Shown: piece by piece, positions 49,644-59,746 of the stretch | How the letters are laid out: each line of letters opens with the position of its first letter | Position numbering within the stretch: position 1 is the first letter of the stretch | Assembly: GCA_014799665.1 (NCBI GenBank) | Contig: JAAVHP010000012.1 | Coordinates: 496,001 to 560,000, forward strand | Length of the DNA: 64,000 bases | Source: Clostridiales bacterium | GTDB taxonomy: Bacteria; Bacillota; Clostridia; Christensenellales; Pumilibacteraceae | Direction: 5' to 3' | Notes under the pieces: generated by a model | What the model saw: only the letters and a program-made list of their open reading frames with translations | What the model was told of the DNA's origin: nothing | The model's database searches: none | Made by a program: the position numbers and the translations under genes

Positions 49644-50720
49644 ATGAAGAAGAAAAACGCAAACAGCGCCGCCGAGAACGCGACGCTCGATACAGCGACG
49701 ACAGTTGCCGACGTTACCGATAAGATCGCTGACGCCGACACAGTCGAACGATCGACGGTCGCACCGAGAAACGATTTCGGCGCGCGCACGAAAACATTGC
49801 TCAAAAAGATCAAAACCAACTTTTTGTTCAACTGGCGCGACTATCTTTTTTATTTCGTTTTGGTGATAATCCCCGTCGTGCAGTTCGCGATAATGTACGT
49901 TGCGGTCAACTTCAACTCGATACTTATGTCCTTTCAGTCGTACGATAAGGACACGGGTGTGTTCAGTTGGACCGGGCTTGACAATTACAAAGCGTTTTTT
50001 ACCGAACTCGGAACAAATTCACTTTGGAAAACGATGTTCATAAACTCGACCATAGCGTTTTTGGTCGCACAGTTTATAACGAAATCGCTTGCCGTGTTCT
50101 TTTCGTATTACATTTACAAAAAGCATTTCGGCTACAAGGTGTTCCGTGTGATATTGTTTATTCCGTCTATTATTTCGAGCGTCGTGACCGTGGCGGTGTT
50201 CTCTCAATTCATCGACGGCGCGTTCCCGAGCATATTGAACGATTGGTTCGGAATGACGGCGCAAGGCGGGCTCGCAAACCAAGAAACGACTTTCTTTTGG
50301 ATATTGTTTTACAACGTTTGGATAGCGTTCGGTCCGTCGCTTTTGATATATTCGAGCACGATGAACGATATTTCTCCGTCGGTCACGGAAGCCGCTAAGA
50401 TAGACGGCTGTAAGCCGTTTATGGAGTTTTTTCATATAATACTGCCCAACATCTGGCCCACATATGTGGTGTTTACCGTTGCAACGCTCGCGTCGTATTT
50501 CGGCAATAGCTTGAGCATATACGCGTTCTACGGCAGCTGGGCGGACGACAGGCTGTATACATTCGGATACTATTTATTCAGAAACGCCGAAATATACAAA
50601 GGCTCGCTCGAAGGCTATCCGTACTTAAGCACGATAGGCGTATGCTTTACGGTGGTGCTCGTGCCTATCGTGTTGGGCATAAGAAAGCTCATGCTTAAGC
50701 TTGGACCGAGCACTAAGTAG
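49644..50720 (+). CDS. Sugar ABC transporter permease, MalF type
   Basis: 358 residues: a polar Ala/Thr/Asp-rich N-terminal 65 residues, then six membrane helices with the ATPase-docking EAA motif EAAKIDGCKPFMEFFHIILP (about 250-269). Forms the channel with the following gene. Confidence 0.9.
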   Translation: MKKKNANSAAENATLDTATTVADVTDKIADADTVERSTVAPRNDFGARTKTLLKKIKTNFLFNWRDYLFYFVLVIIPVVQFAIMYVAVNFNSILMSFQSYDKDTGVFSWTGLDNYKAFFTELGTNSLWKTMFINSTIAFLVAQFITKSLAVFFSYYIYKKHFGYKVFRVILFIPSIISSVVTVAVFSQFIDGAFPSILNDWFGMTAQGGLANQETTFFWILFYNVWIAFGPSLLIYSSTMNDISPSVTEAAKIDGCKPFMEFFHIILPNIWPTYVVFTVATLASYFGNSLSIYAFYGSWADDRLYTFGYYLFRNAEIYKGSLEGYPYLSTIGVCFTVVLVPIVLGIRKLMLKLGPSTK

Positions 50721-50730
50721 GAGGAATATC

Positions 50731-51648
50731 ATGTCAAACCGAAAGGAAAGGCTGCGCGATTACGGAATAAAGTTCAAAGATTCGCTCACGCCATTCAATA
50801 TAATTTTGTTTATCGGATTATTGTTGCTCGCGCTGTCGCTTGTTATCCCGTTCGTGTGGGCGATCATAACGTCGTTAAAGTCAAGACTCGATTTTAACGC
50901 GGATGCGCTTGGGTTTCCACCGCAGCTATATTGGCAGAACTATGTGGACGCATATAAAAACTTTACTGTATCGGTAGCTTACGGAACGGGAAAACGCACC
51001 TACAATATTTGGGGCATGCTTATATTTTCGCTCATATATTCGCTCGGTGGTGCGGTAATACAGTGTGCGGCATGCGTATTCGTTGCTTATGCCGTCGCGC
51101 GGTTCAAAAATTACAAAATATCCAAGCTGCTGTACGGCATAGTGATTGTGACTATGATACTGCCCATTGTCGGCGCGTTGCCCAGCGAGATACGAGTACT
51201 TAAAAGCTTGGGGCTTTACAACACCCTATTCGGGATACTGTTTATGAAGGCTTCGTTTCTCGGCACGTACTTTTTGGTGTTTCACTCGTTCTTTGCCGGA
51301 ATACCTAAGGACTATTACGAGGCGGCGAGCTTGGACGGTGCAGGCAACTTTCAGATCCTGTTTAAAATAATTTTGCCTATGGCGAAAAACCTGATTTTTA
51401 CGGTAATAATTCTGTACTTTATAGGAAATTGGAACGATTACAATGTTTCGCTCGTGTATGCGCCGAGCATACCCACGCTTGCATACGGGTTGTACAATTA
51501 CAACTTCTCCAACGTGCCGGAAATAACGAGCACGCCGCATAAAATGGCAGGCGCAATGATGTTGTTTATCCCGATCATGATCTTTTTCTGCGTGTTCTCC
51601 GATAAACTTATATCCGGCAATCTCACTATGGGAGGTGTAAAAGAATAA
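50731..51648 (+). CDS. Sugar ABC transporter permease, MalG type
   Basis: 305 residues, six helices, EAA motif EAASLDGAGNFQILFKIILP (about 206-225). AGGAGG before ATG 50731 fixes the start; the in-frame ATG at 50701 is inside the previous gene. Stop and next start share one base. Confidence 0.9.
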   Translation: MSNRKERLRDYGIKFKDSLTPFNIILFIGLLLLALSLVIPFVWAIITSLKSRLDFNADALGFPPQLYWQNYVDAYKNFTVSVAYGTGKRTYNIWGMLIFSLIYSLGGAVIQCAACVFVAYAVARFKNYKISKLLYGIVIVTMILPIVGALPSEIRVLKSLGLYNTLFGILFMKASFLGTYFLVFHSFFAGIPKDYYEAASLDGAGNFQILFKIILPMAKNLIFTVIILYFIGNWNDYNVSLVYAPSIPTLAYGLYNYNFSNVPEITSTPHKMAGAMMLFIPIMIFFCVFSDKLISGNLTMGGVKE

Positions 51649-54461
51649 TGCAGAAAACAGCGAAAAAAAGCTTAATAGTTATTATCCTGTTTGTAGTTGC
51701 GCTGTTGCTCACGGTCACACTCGGTGTAAGCTTACCGTCGGCTACGAATGCTATGGGCGACGATCGGTCGAGTTCGCCGCTCGGCGTGGATAATGCTGTA
51801 ACGACGCTTCCGAGCTGGTCGCTTAACAGCGATGAAAGTATGGCGTATTACGGCGAACGAACAAAACAGTACAGTCGCAAGCACGAAAAACAGCCGTTCA
51901 ACGAAGGTCCCGACGGATATATGGACGTTACGGTAGACGCATTGCACGTGAAGCTTGCGGCAAATGACGTATTTACTTATAACAAGGTGATAGATCTAAG
52001 CAAGCTCGATCCGCTTACGCCCGTGTTCAAAATGGGCGTTATGCCCGATGACGGCAAACGCGACGCGCGGTCAATATACTTTGAGCTTACCGACGTATAC
52101 GATCCGTCGATAAAAATGTCCATACAGATATCCACGGGAATAACGAGCCCCGAAACGCTTGTTTGGGCAAATTCGTGGACCATATATTCGTACATCATGG
52201 CAAAGACAGGTCCGCAGATATATACCGCGCTTTCCAACGACGAGATAACGCAAGGCACAAACGGAAACATTTACGGCAGTATAGCCAAATTCGGGCTTTA
52301 CGGACAAAGGTCGGGTTACCGTGCATGCTCCGATTATCTTTCGATCTATTACGATTATAACGAAAAACAGCTCTATCAACAGTCTATATACGGCAGAATG
52401 CTTATATGCGATTTTGACGATCTTGCGCATTTCTCGTCGTTGTTCGGCGGTTTTACTACAGGCGAAGTCGTGATGAGCATGTACGGCTCGACGTATTATA
52501 CGGATTTTCTCAATGTGTTCTTTTACGAGATAGCCGGCGAAACCGAGTTTTCGGAAAATATAACGGACGTAACTCCGCCACACATCTATGTTGACACGCC
52601 GAGCGAAATAACGACGGGTATTGTTGACTGCGAGTATTCGTTGTTCGACGCAAGCGTGCTCGATCCTTACGGCAGCGCTAAGCTTCGGACTAAAGTGATA
52701 TACGGCTACGGCAGCGACAGCGCGTATAACGTGTCCGTTAAAGACGGTAAATTCACTCCCGACAAGGAGGGTATTTATACCGTGATTTACAGTGCAGACA
52801 ACGAGTACGGCGCGCACAGCGAGGAGCATATCGATATAACGGTCAAGCCGTCCGACTACATGCAGATAGCGGTGGGCGATCTTTCGGACGAAAGCGGATA
52901 CGTAGGTAAAACGATCGTAGTAAAAACGCCCGAAGTGACGGGTGGCGTGGGCGACGTAAGCTTAAGCGCTAAGGTCAAATTCGGCGGCAACGAGGTAGCA
53001 GTAAATAATGGCACGTTCGTTCCCGAAGCGGCCGGAGAATATAAGGTGACCGTTAAGGCGACGGATGAGTTCGGTCGAATGGCTCAAAGCGAATACAACG
53101 TCACGGCGACGGTTGCCGACGCGCCTATAATCGACGAATCGACGATTCTATTGCCAAAATATTTAATTAAGGGCAGGACGTACGAACTGCCTAAGGTCTT
53201 CGCCTACGATTATGTAAACGGCAAACGCAAAAAGAACACCGCAATTGCGGTGACGGGCGGCACGCTCACGGGCAACAAGCTTACGCCTACGGCGAGCGTT
53301 TGCGAGATAAGCTACGTCGCAGTGCGCGGCGGTAAAAGCTCCTACGTAACGCGTACCGTGCCTGTTATTGACGTGTCGGGCGCGTCGGCGGGCTCGATAG
53401 ATATAGCCAAGTACTTTGCGACCGAAAACATAGATATGACCAAAACCGACGAATATATAGAGTTTGCGGCGAGCGGCAACGGAAATGCCGAGTTTATTAA
53501 TAAGTTCGTCGCCGACGATTTCAGTTCGACTCTGATGTTCCCCGACAGCATGAAGGACGGGTCGAAGATCACAGTCGTTCTGTCGGATATTTACTCCGAA
53601 AATAAGCTCGAAATAGAATTTGTTCGCGAAGGTGGGGCGGTAGCTTTGATGTATAACGGCACGCGTCGTGCATCGTATGCGTTAAACGAGTATGCACGCA
53701 TTTCTTACAGAACCGCAAAAAACGCGCTATATTACACGACCGACAGATATTTCTCGCTTGACGGCTTTGACGGCTTTGATTCGGGATATTTGTACTTTGC
53801 GGTCAAAGTCGATGACGGCGTTTCGGTGCGGATATCGGAGCTATACGGTCAGGGTATAAACAACCTCGATTACGATAATATACGTCCGAACATTGCGGCG
53901 GCAGGCGAATACGAGTTCGAGATAGTAAAGGATAGTATTGTAAAAGTGTATTCGGCGCATTATGCCGACGCACTCGATCCCGTTACGACCGCTACGGTCA
54001 CGGTCACGGCTCCGTCAGGCGAAGTGATCACCGCTGTAGACGGAACAAAGCTCGAAAACGTTTCGGCGGATAGAGAGTATGAGTTTTACGCTACGGAATA
54101 CGGATATTACTATATAGAATATACCGCCGAAACAACCGATTATATGCAGTTTGAAACCTATTCCTTTATGGTCGTCGATACGGACGATCCGACTTTAAAT
54201 GTCGATGGCGGTGTTCCGTCGTCGTTTAAGGTCGGCGGCAGTTGGAGGGTCCCCAATGTCACGGTGCAAGATAACGTTGACAGGCAAGAGGATATGATCG
54301 TAAAGTGTCTTGTTCACGAGATCAAAACGCACAAGATACAGGTGTATTCGATAGGCGATACCGTCGTTTTCGAACGCGCCGGACAGTATACGGTAAGCTT
54401 TATTACAAGGGATTCGGCAGGTAATACTGCCACCGTCGAGTATGCGGTAACGGTCAAATAG
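51648..54461 (+). CDS. Large surface protein with Ig-like domains
   Basis: 937 residues. N-terminal signal or anchor helix (8-30) without a lipobox; no C-terminal sorting signal seen. Residues about 35-305 form a first domain rich in Tyr and Asp that resembles a carbohydrate-binding or lectin-like fold. Then come several Ig-like beta domains (about 306-400, 405-490 and 845-937), each with a GxYTVxxxAxDxxG ending such as GIYTVIYSADNEYG and GQYTVSFITRDSAGN. Between them is another beta-rich module (about 570-760). Probably displays or presents glycan for the transporter; exact ligand unknown. Confidence 0.7.
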   Translation: MQKTAKKSLIVIILFVVALLLTVTLGVSLPSATNAMGDDRSSSPLGVDNAVTTLPSWSLNSDESMAYYGERTKQYSRKHEKQPFNEGPDGYMDVTVDALHVKLAANDVFTYNKVIDLSKLDPLTPVFKMGVMPDDGKRDARSIYFELTDVYDPSIKMSIQISTGITSPETLVWANSWTIYSYIMAKTGPQIYTALSNDEITQGTNGNIYGSIAKFGLYGQRSGYRACSDYLSIYYDYNEKQLYQQSIYGRMLICDFDDLAHFSSLFGGFTTGEVVMSMYGSTYYTDFLNVFFYEIAGETEFSENITDVTPPHIYVDTPSEITTGIVDCEYSLFDASVLDPYGSAKLRTKVIYGYGSDSAYNVSVKDGKFTPDKEGIYTVIYSADNEYGAHSEEHIDITVKPSDYMQIAVGDLSDESGYVGKTIVVKTPEVTGGVGDVSLSAKVKFGGNEVAVNNGTFVPEAAGEYKVTVKATDEFGRMAQSEYNVTATVADAPIIDESTILLPKYLIKGRTYELPKVFAYDYVNGKRKKNTAIAVTGGTLTGNKLTPTASVCEISYVAVRGGKSSYVTRTVPVIDVSGASAGSIDIAKYFATENIDMTKTDEYIEFAASGNGNAEFINKFVADDFSSTLMFPDSMKDGSKITVVLSDIYSENKLEIEFVREGGAVALMYNGTRRASYALNEYARISYRTAKNALYYTTDRYFSLDGFDGFDSGYLYFAVKVDDGVSVRISELYGQGINNLDYDNIRPNIAAAGEYEFEIVKDSIVKVYSAHYADALDPVTTATVTVTAPSGEVITAVDGTKLENVSADREYEFYATEYGYYYIEYTAETTDYMQFETYSFMVVDTDDPTLNVDGGVPSSFKVGGSWRVPNVTVQDNVDRQEDMIVKCLVHEIKTHKIQVYSIGDTVVFERAGQYTVSFITRDSAGNTATVEYAVTVK

Positions 54462-54470
54462 GAGAGGACT

Positions 54471-56459
54471 ATGAACGAAAAAATCAATAAAACGATCGGT
54501 ATAGCGCTTGCGACGGTCATGATATGCGGTATGCTTGCCGGCTGTTCCGACAAGAACGATAATGTGTTACCTCCTGCTGAACAGCCCGCCGAAACGGTCT
54601 TGACGGGCGAAACGCCGAATCTTATACCCGAGGATCAAACGTATACGACGTTCGTGCTGTCCGATAAGGGCGCAACGGAATATTCGATAGTTTTGCCGCA
54701 GAACGCCCTCGATCTGTGTAGCTTTGCGTCGGTCGAGCTTCGTGATAGGTTTGCAGAAGCTACGGGCGGAAGCATGAATATAGTGCGCGACAACGCGGTT
54801 TCGGGCGTTAACGGCGGCAAGTATATATTCTTGGATCGAACGCCGTTTCTTCCGTCCGATCTCGACGTTACGGAAAATACTCTCGGTTCTAACGGCTATG
54901 CGATAAGGACGGTCGGCGACGATGTGTATATATGCGGTGCGACCGAGCGCGGCACGCTAAACGGCGTTTACGAATTTTTAAAGTGCACGGTCAATTACAA
55001 ATTTTACGCGCCCGAGCTGTGGCAGATAAACGACAACACCGAGGATACTTTGTACATGCCCGACTTCGATATGAGTGTCGTGCCGGCTGTCGATATGCCG
55101 TACATCAGAACAGACCATTTTGTCAATCCAACGGCAACGGGTCGGCGTTACAGGGTGATGGGCACCGATGATATATTTATCAATATCTACGGCGCGGGTT
55201 ATCACGTATCGACGAGTTACGTAAGACCTGCGGAATACGTAAATACGCACCCCGAATATTTTGCGACGGAAGGCAACGAGGCACTTCCCAACAAGGTCCT
55301 GTGCGATACCAACGGGCATGTTTCTCAGCTGTGCTACAATGCGCACGGCGATGAGCAAGCGCTCGAAGAAATGCTCGAGATAGAGATGAAGGAGCTTAAA
55401 GACTCGATTTTGCGTGAGCAGTCCGATCCGCATCAGCTCATGTACGCTTGGTACACGCAAATGGACAATTACGATTGGTGCGGCTGCGACGCTTGCAAGG
55501 CGGACACCGAAAAGTACGGTTCGCCCGCAGGCTCGATCATAAAGCACGCCAATCTTTTATCCGCAATGCTCAAGGAATGGATAGAAGAGGAGGGCATAGG
55601 CAGACGGGTCAACCTTGTTATATACGCGTACATGAATACGACCAATGCTCCTACCTATTTCGACGACGATATAAAGATGGCGGACAATATCGCGCTGTTC
55701 TATGCGCCGATACGCTCCAATTTTGTAGAGGATTATCACGACATAATAAACGAAACCTATTACGAAAATCTAAAGAATTGGACGAACGCGCTCAACGGCG
55801 GCGGACTTATGTTGTGGGCGTACAATCTTTCTTACTTCGGCGATTACATCGCGCCGCACTACGGCTTCGACGCGTTCCAGCAAAACGTTGAGATCATGAC
55901 GGAAGAGTTCGACATGGACGTGTTTTTGGCGTCGGGCGACTACGAAAACAGAAATCTCCCGTGTTTCGGGATGCTTAAATATTATATCAACGCCGAACTG
56001 ATGTGGGATCACACGCAGGACGTGTCGCAGCTGCTTGATAACTATTTCAACGTGTGCTACCGCGCCGCCGCGCAGCCGATGCGTCAATACTTCGACCGAT
56101 TCTGTAATTTCTTTAACTATACGAAGGAAATAAACAACTACGACGGATCGTGGACCAACGCCACGCGCGAAACGCTGAACGCCGAGTTCTATCCGTTGCG
56201 CGAGCTTCAAGCCTGGCTCGGCTATACGGACGAGGCTTATGCGGCGATCGAAAGATATAAGGATGACGATCCCATGTTGTATTCGGGGATATCGACGCGC
56301 ATATTGCAAGAAACCATAACGCCGCGCTACCTGATAACGGAAATTCATAAGGGCAGCTTTGACGGCGAGGTATTCGACGAAATGCTGCGAACGCTCGACG
56401 AGGATATGTTGAGCTTGGGTATTATATCTCGCGGCGAAGGAGGCGGAAGATGGTACTAA
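54471..56459 (+). CDS. DUF4838-type putative glycosidase lipoprotein
   Basis: 662 residues. Lipobox LAGC (Cys25). Residues about 50-185 resemble the N-terminal domain of GH67/GH20-type enzymes (SVELRDRFAEATGG and GATERGTLNGVYEFLK). The following region matches the DUF4838 layout: WYTQMDNYDWCGCDAC, VNLVIYAYMNTTNAP, a Gly-rich WAYNLSYFGDY, and a helical C-terminus with REL-type elements. DUF4838 proteins are thought to be glycoside hydrolases acting on complex glycans, but a catalytic pair is not proven here. The CGCDAC cluster is typical of the family. Confidence 0.72.
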   Translation: MNEKINKTIGIALATVMICGMLAGCSDKNDNVLPPAEQPAETVLTGETPNLIPEDQTYTTFVLSDKGATEYSIVLPQNALDLCSFASVELRDRFAEATGGSMNIVRDNAVSGVNGGKYIFLDRTPFLPSDLDVTENTLGSNGYAIRTVGDDVYICGATERGTLNGVYEFLKCTVNYKFYAPELWQINDNTEDTLYMPDFDMSVVPAVDMPYIRTDHFVNPTATGRRYRVMGTDDIFINIYGAGYHVSTSYVRPAEYVNTHPEYFATEGNEALPNKVLCDTNGHVSQLCYNAHGDEQALEEMLEIEMKELKDSILREQSDPHQLMYAWYTQMDNYDWCGCDACKADTEKYGSPAGSIIKHANLLSAMLKEWIEEEGIGRRVNLVIYAYMNTTNAPTYFDDDIKMADNIALFYAPIRSNFVEDYHDIINETYYENLKNWTNALNGGGLMLWAYNLSYFGDYIAPHYGFDAFQQNVEIMTEEFDMDVFLASGDYENRNLPCFGMLKYYINAELMWDHTQDVSQLLDNYFNVCYRAAAQPMRQYFDRFCNFFNYTKEINNYDGSWTNATRETLNAEFYPLRELQAWLGYTDEAYAAIERYKDDDPMLYSGISTRILQETITPRYLITEIHKGSFDGEVFDEMLRTLDEDMLSLGIISRGEGGGRWY

Positions 56460-58399
56460 ACAAAAAGCGGATGGCTGTTATTGCGACGGTCGTCGCGGCG
56501 ACGGCATGCGGAGCGTGCCTTATAGCCTGTAACGACAAAAAGTCGACTGAGCCCACTCCTCCCGCTCATACCGAGTTCGAGTTTAGGGAATCAAACGTGT
56601 ATTTGGAAAAATACTCGACAAAGCTTTTGTTGCTCGACGGCGCCGACGGCTTGCAATTAAGCTTTGCAAGCTCCGATGAAACGGTTGCGTCGGTGTCGGG
56701 CGACGGAACGGTCACCGCTCGCGGCGAAGGCAGCGCCGTAATAACCGCATCGGGCGACGGAGCAAACGCTACCGTGACCGTTAACGTGTCGCGCAACAAG
56801 TCGCAGCCCGTTATCGCTGTTTCGAGTAAGTCGGTGACGGTGGCGGAGGGGGGCAAATTCTTTATCGAGCCAACCGTGACCTATAAGGATGTTCCCGTCG
56901 ATGCCGTTTATACGTTCTCGGCAAACGGAGGACTCACCGTCGATAACAGCGGCGAGATAACGGGTACCGCGATAGGTAGCTATGTGGTGACGGTCACGGC
57001 TGAATATGTCGACATTACGCTCACTCAAAATATCGACGTAAAGGTCATAAGCGGCAGCTATTTTCACCTCGACAGGCGCAGCGCGGAGATATATCTGTCG
57101 GACGCGTTCGGTGACGGCAATACGACAGAACAGACATTACGAGTGTATACCGACAGTACGAGCGTGGTCACGTGGAGTACTTCCAATCCGAACGTAGCGA
57201 CAGTAACGGGTGGGGTAGTAACGCCCGTAGGCGCGGGTGTTTGCACGGTAACGGCGTCGGCGGATGGCATGACGGCATCGGCTACCGTTACCGTAAAAAA
57301 ACCGCAAACAAGCCTGTCCGATGTAAAAGAGATCGCAAAAACAAGCTCTACCTTCGTTTTGGATCTAAACGATCATGCGGCGCTTTTTAGCGATAAAACG
57401 ATGGATGATTTCACCGTCACGCAGAATAGTGGCGTAGGTGTAGATACCTTGCGCTTCGACGGCAGATATTTGACGTTAAGCTCCGATATAGAGCTCGGCG
57501 AGCAGATTCTGCGCGTAGAGACCGACGAAGTCGTTATCGACTGTCCAGTCGTAACTGCGTCGATGATAATTTCGAGCAAGGACGACTTCAAGCTGATAAA
57601 AAGCAGGTATTTCGGCGGCGGGGCGAATTCCCCGACAAACGTTAAGCCGTACAAGTACCGCGACGGCTATTTCATACTCGATAAAGATATCGATTTCGGC
57701 GGAGAAACTTTCGCTATCGACCCGCGCGGAACGAATTCGTCTATTGTCGAGTCATCGACGGTGGAAGCCGCGCACCGCGCTCAAGTCGGTTGGTATGGCG
57801 TTTTGGACGGCAGAGGTCACGTCGTCAAAAATATCGTATCGGGTAAGCGCGGTCTGTTCGGTAATGTCGAAAAGGATAGCGAAATAAAGAATATCGCGTT
57901 TATAGGTACTTTCGGGCATACCGACGGCACTTCGGACTCGAACAGCGGTTTTGTCGCGGAGGTCATAGTGGGTAAGCTCGACAATGTGCTCGTCGCGGTA
58001 GATAAGATACCGGTAAAGGAGACGGCAAACGCAAATGCCGATCTTTACGGAAAGGCAGGGGTATGCACGTTGCTGTACGGCGAAATAAACAACACCGTAT
58101 GCGCGATAACTTCGGTGCAGAACAGCACGGCTACGGGCTTTAATCCGTCGGTGATTGCATGCAGAGTGGAGGGCAACCCGATAGACGAACAGGCGTACGG
58201 CAGTATGAAAAACACGTTCGGACTGGCGAGGGGTAACCTGACAGCAGTAGCTACTTATCCCAATCATATACCGTCCGCATTTAGAGTCGTGTCGGGCTTC
58301 GGCACGCTTAAAAACACCGTCGATATAAAGGGCTTCCGCTCGTTTTGGGGCTTTGCCGACGACAGCCTGTCGTTCGGAAGCTACGTATTACGTTTTTGA
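56450..58399 (+). CDS. Big2 Ig-like lipoprotein with GLUG-like C-terminal domain
   Basis: 649 residues, lipobox LIAC (Cys26). Three Big2-type domains (about 43-116, 120-200 and 205-283) with typical SSDETVASVSGDGTVTARGEG and STSNPNVATVTGGVVTPVGAG patterns. Then a module from about 375 with RDGYFILDKDIDFGG, WYGVLDGRGHVVKNI and EIKNIAFIG. The same module closes the giant protein at 59,747 as far as it is visible. Overlaps the preceding gene by 10 nt. Surface anchoring or adhesion role inferred. Confidence 0.75.
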   Translation: MVLNKKRMAVIATVVAATACGACLIACNDKKSTEPTPPAHTEFEFRESNVYLEKYSTKLLLLDGADGLQLSFASSDETVASVSGDGTVTARGEGSAVITASGDGANATVTVNVSRNKSQPVIAVSSKSVTVAEGGKFFIEPTVTYKDVPVDAVYTFSANGGLTVDNSGEITGTAIGSYVVTVTAEYVDITLTQNIDVKVISGSYFHLDRRSAEIYLSDAFGDGNTTEQTLRVYTDSTSVVTWSTSNPNVATVTGGVVTPVGAGVCTVTASADGMTASATVTVKKPQTSLSDVKEIAKTSSTFVLDLNDHAALFSDKTMDDFTVTQNSGVGVDTLRFDGRYLTLSSDIELGEQILRVETDEVVIDCPVVTASMIISSKDDFKLIKSRYFGGGANSPTNVKPYKYRDGYFILDKDIDFGGETFAIDPRGTNSSIVESSTVEAAHRAQVGWYGVLDGRGHVVKNIVSGKRGLFGNVEKDSEIKNIAFIGTFGHTDGTSDSNSGFVAEVIVGKLDNVLVAVDKIPVKETANANADLYGKAGVCTLLYGEINNTVCAITSVQNSTATGFNPSVIACRVEGNPIDEQAYGSMKNTFGLARGNLTAVATYPNHIPSAFRVVSGFGTLKNTVDIKGFRSFWGFADDSLSFGSYVLRF

Positions 58400-58410
58400 G
58401 GTTGACTTTT

Positions 58411-59730
58411 ATGACCGAATACGAAATTGAAAAAACAAAAAACATTCCCGTAATTGCAGATGTCGACGTATTGGTTTGCGGCGGCGGACCTGCCGGAATA
58501 GGTGCGGCGGTTTGTGCGGCAAGTATGGGCGTAAAAACTCTCGTCGTGGAGATGTTCGATTGCTTGGGCGGCATTGCAACGTCCGGGATGATGTCGCATT
58601 GGGGCGGCGCGTCATCGAGCATAGTCATGCTAGAAATATTCAGGCGAACGCGCGAAAAATGCAATGTTCTCGGGTGGGCGGACGAAAATAGCGCCGAAAT
58701 AGCTCAAATACATCACGAGGCACAAAAAATAGCGCTTGATGAATTCGTCGCGGAAGTCGGCGCAGACGTACTGTTTTATACAAAGGTCTGCGGCGTTAAA
58801 ATGAACGGCAACCGCATAGAAGGCGTGTTCGTCGAGAACAAGAGCGGGCGCGGGTTTATAAAGGCAAAGATTATCGTAGACGCGACGGGCGACGGCGACG
58901 TCGCATACTATGCGGGCGTGCCTTTTTATAAGGGACGTGAGAGCGATGGCAAAATGCAGCCCGTATCCGTCATGTTCAAATTAGGCGGGGTCGACTATTC
59001 TCGAGCTGTTTTTCCGCACTGCTTTGAAGCAAGCATACCCCTCGATAACGGCGAGGAATTGCAATCCCTTGGTAAAAAGTTATTGCCATTTCCTGCAGGA
59101 CATGTTCTGTTATACCGACAGCCTACGCCGGGCACCGTTTGTTGTAATATGACAAACGCTATAGACGTGGACGGCACGGACGCGCGGTCGCTGTCGAATG
59201 CGCTTATGCAGTGCCGTTCTCAACTCGAGCCGATAATAGACTTTTTACATAAGAACGCGCCCGGCTACGAAAACTGTTGGCTCATGAGCACTGGCCCGCT
59301 CATAGGTGTTCGCGAAACGCGGCATTTCGAGGGCGTGGAGCGGCTCGAAAAGGAAGATATCCTGAATGCGCGCTACTTCGATAATTGGATCGTTCGACAT
59401 GCGTACTTCAATTTCGACGTGCATAATATGAGCGGCAACGGCTTGGACGAAACAGGTGTTCAGGACAAATTCGGTCAAACGCGTGGTTATACTATACCTT
59501 ACGGCTGTTTGCTCCCAAAAACCGTCGAAGGGCTGTTGTTGTCGGGCAGGAACATATCGGGCAGTCATATTGCCCATTCCAATTTCAGGATAATGTCGGT
59601 GTGCATTGCGCTCGGCGAAGCGGCGGGCGCGGCGTCGGCATTGTGCGTAAAAAATAAACTCGCATCGCTAAAGGACGTCAATGTGTCGGGCATCCAAAAA
59701 GCGGTGACGGGAGCAAAATTTAATAAATAG
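58411..59730 (+). CDS. FAD-dependent oxidoreductase (FAD_oxidored family)
   Basis: 439 residues, cytosolic; no signal peptide. FAD loop CGGGPAGIGAAVCAASMG (about 27-44), then the family pattern DCLGGIATSGMMSHWGG, DATGDGDVAYYAG and a C-terminal LLPKTVEGLLLSGRNISGSHIAHSN. Members of this family often lie in polysaccharide-use loci; substrates are mostly unknown. ATG 58411 is favoured because the family N-terminus begins soon after and the upstream frame is inside the previous gene. In an operon of transporters and surface proteins it may oxidise the imported sugar or a sugar-derived compound. Confidence 0.82.
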   Translation: MTEYEIEKTKNIPVIADVDVLVCGGGPAGIGAAVCAASMGVKTLVVEMFDCLGGIATSGMMSHWGGASSSIVMLEIFRRTREKCNVLGWADENSAEIAQIHHEAQKIALDEFVAEVGADVLFYTKVCGVKMNGNRIEGVFVENKSGRGFIKAKIIVDATGDGDVAYYAGVPFYKGRESDGKMQPVSVMFKLGGVDYSRAVFPHCFEASIPLDNGEELQSLGKKLLPFPAGHVLLYRQPTPGTVCCNMTNAIDVDGTDARSLSNALMQCRSQLEPIIDFLHKNAPGYENCWLMSTGPLIGVRETRHFEGVERLEKEDILNARYFDNWIVRHAYFNFDVHNMSGNGLDETGVQDKFGQTRGYTIPYGCLLPKTVEGLLLSGRNISGSHIAHSNFRIMSVCIALGEAAGAASALCVKNKLASLKDVNVSGIQKAVTGAKFNK

Positions 59731-59746
59731 TCTTAAGGAGGCGAAA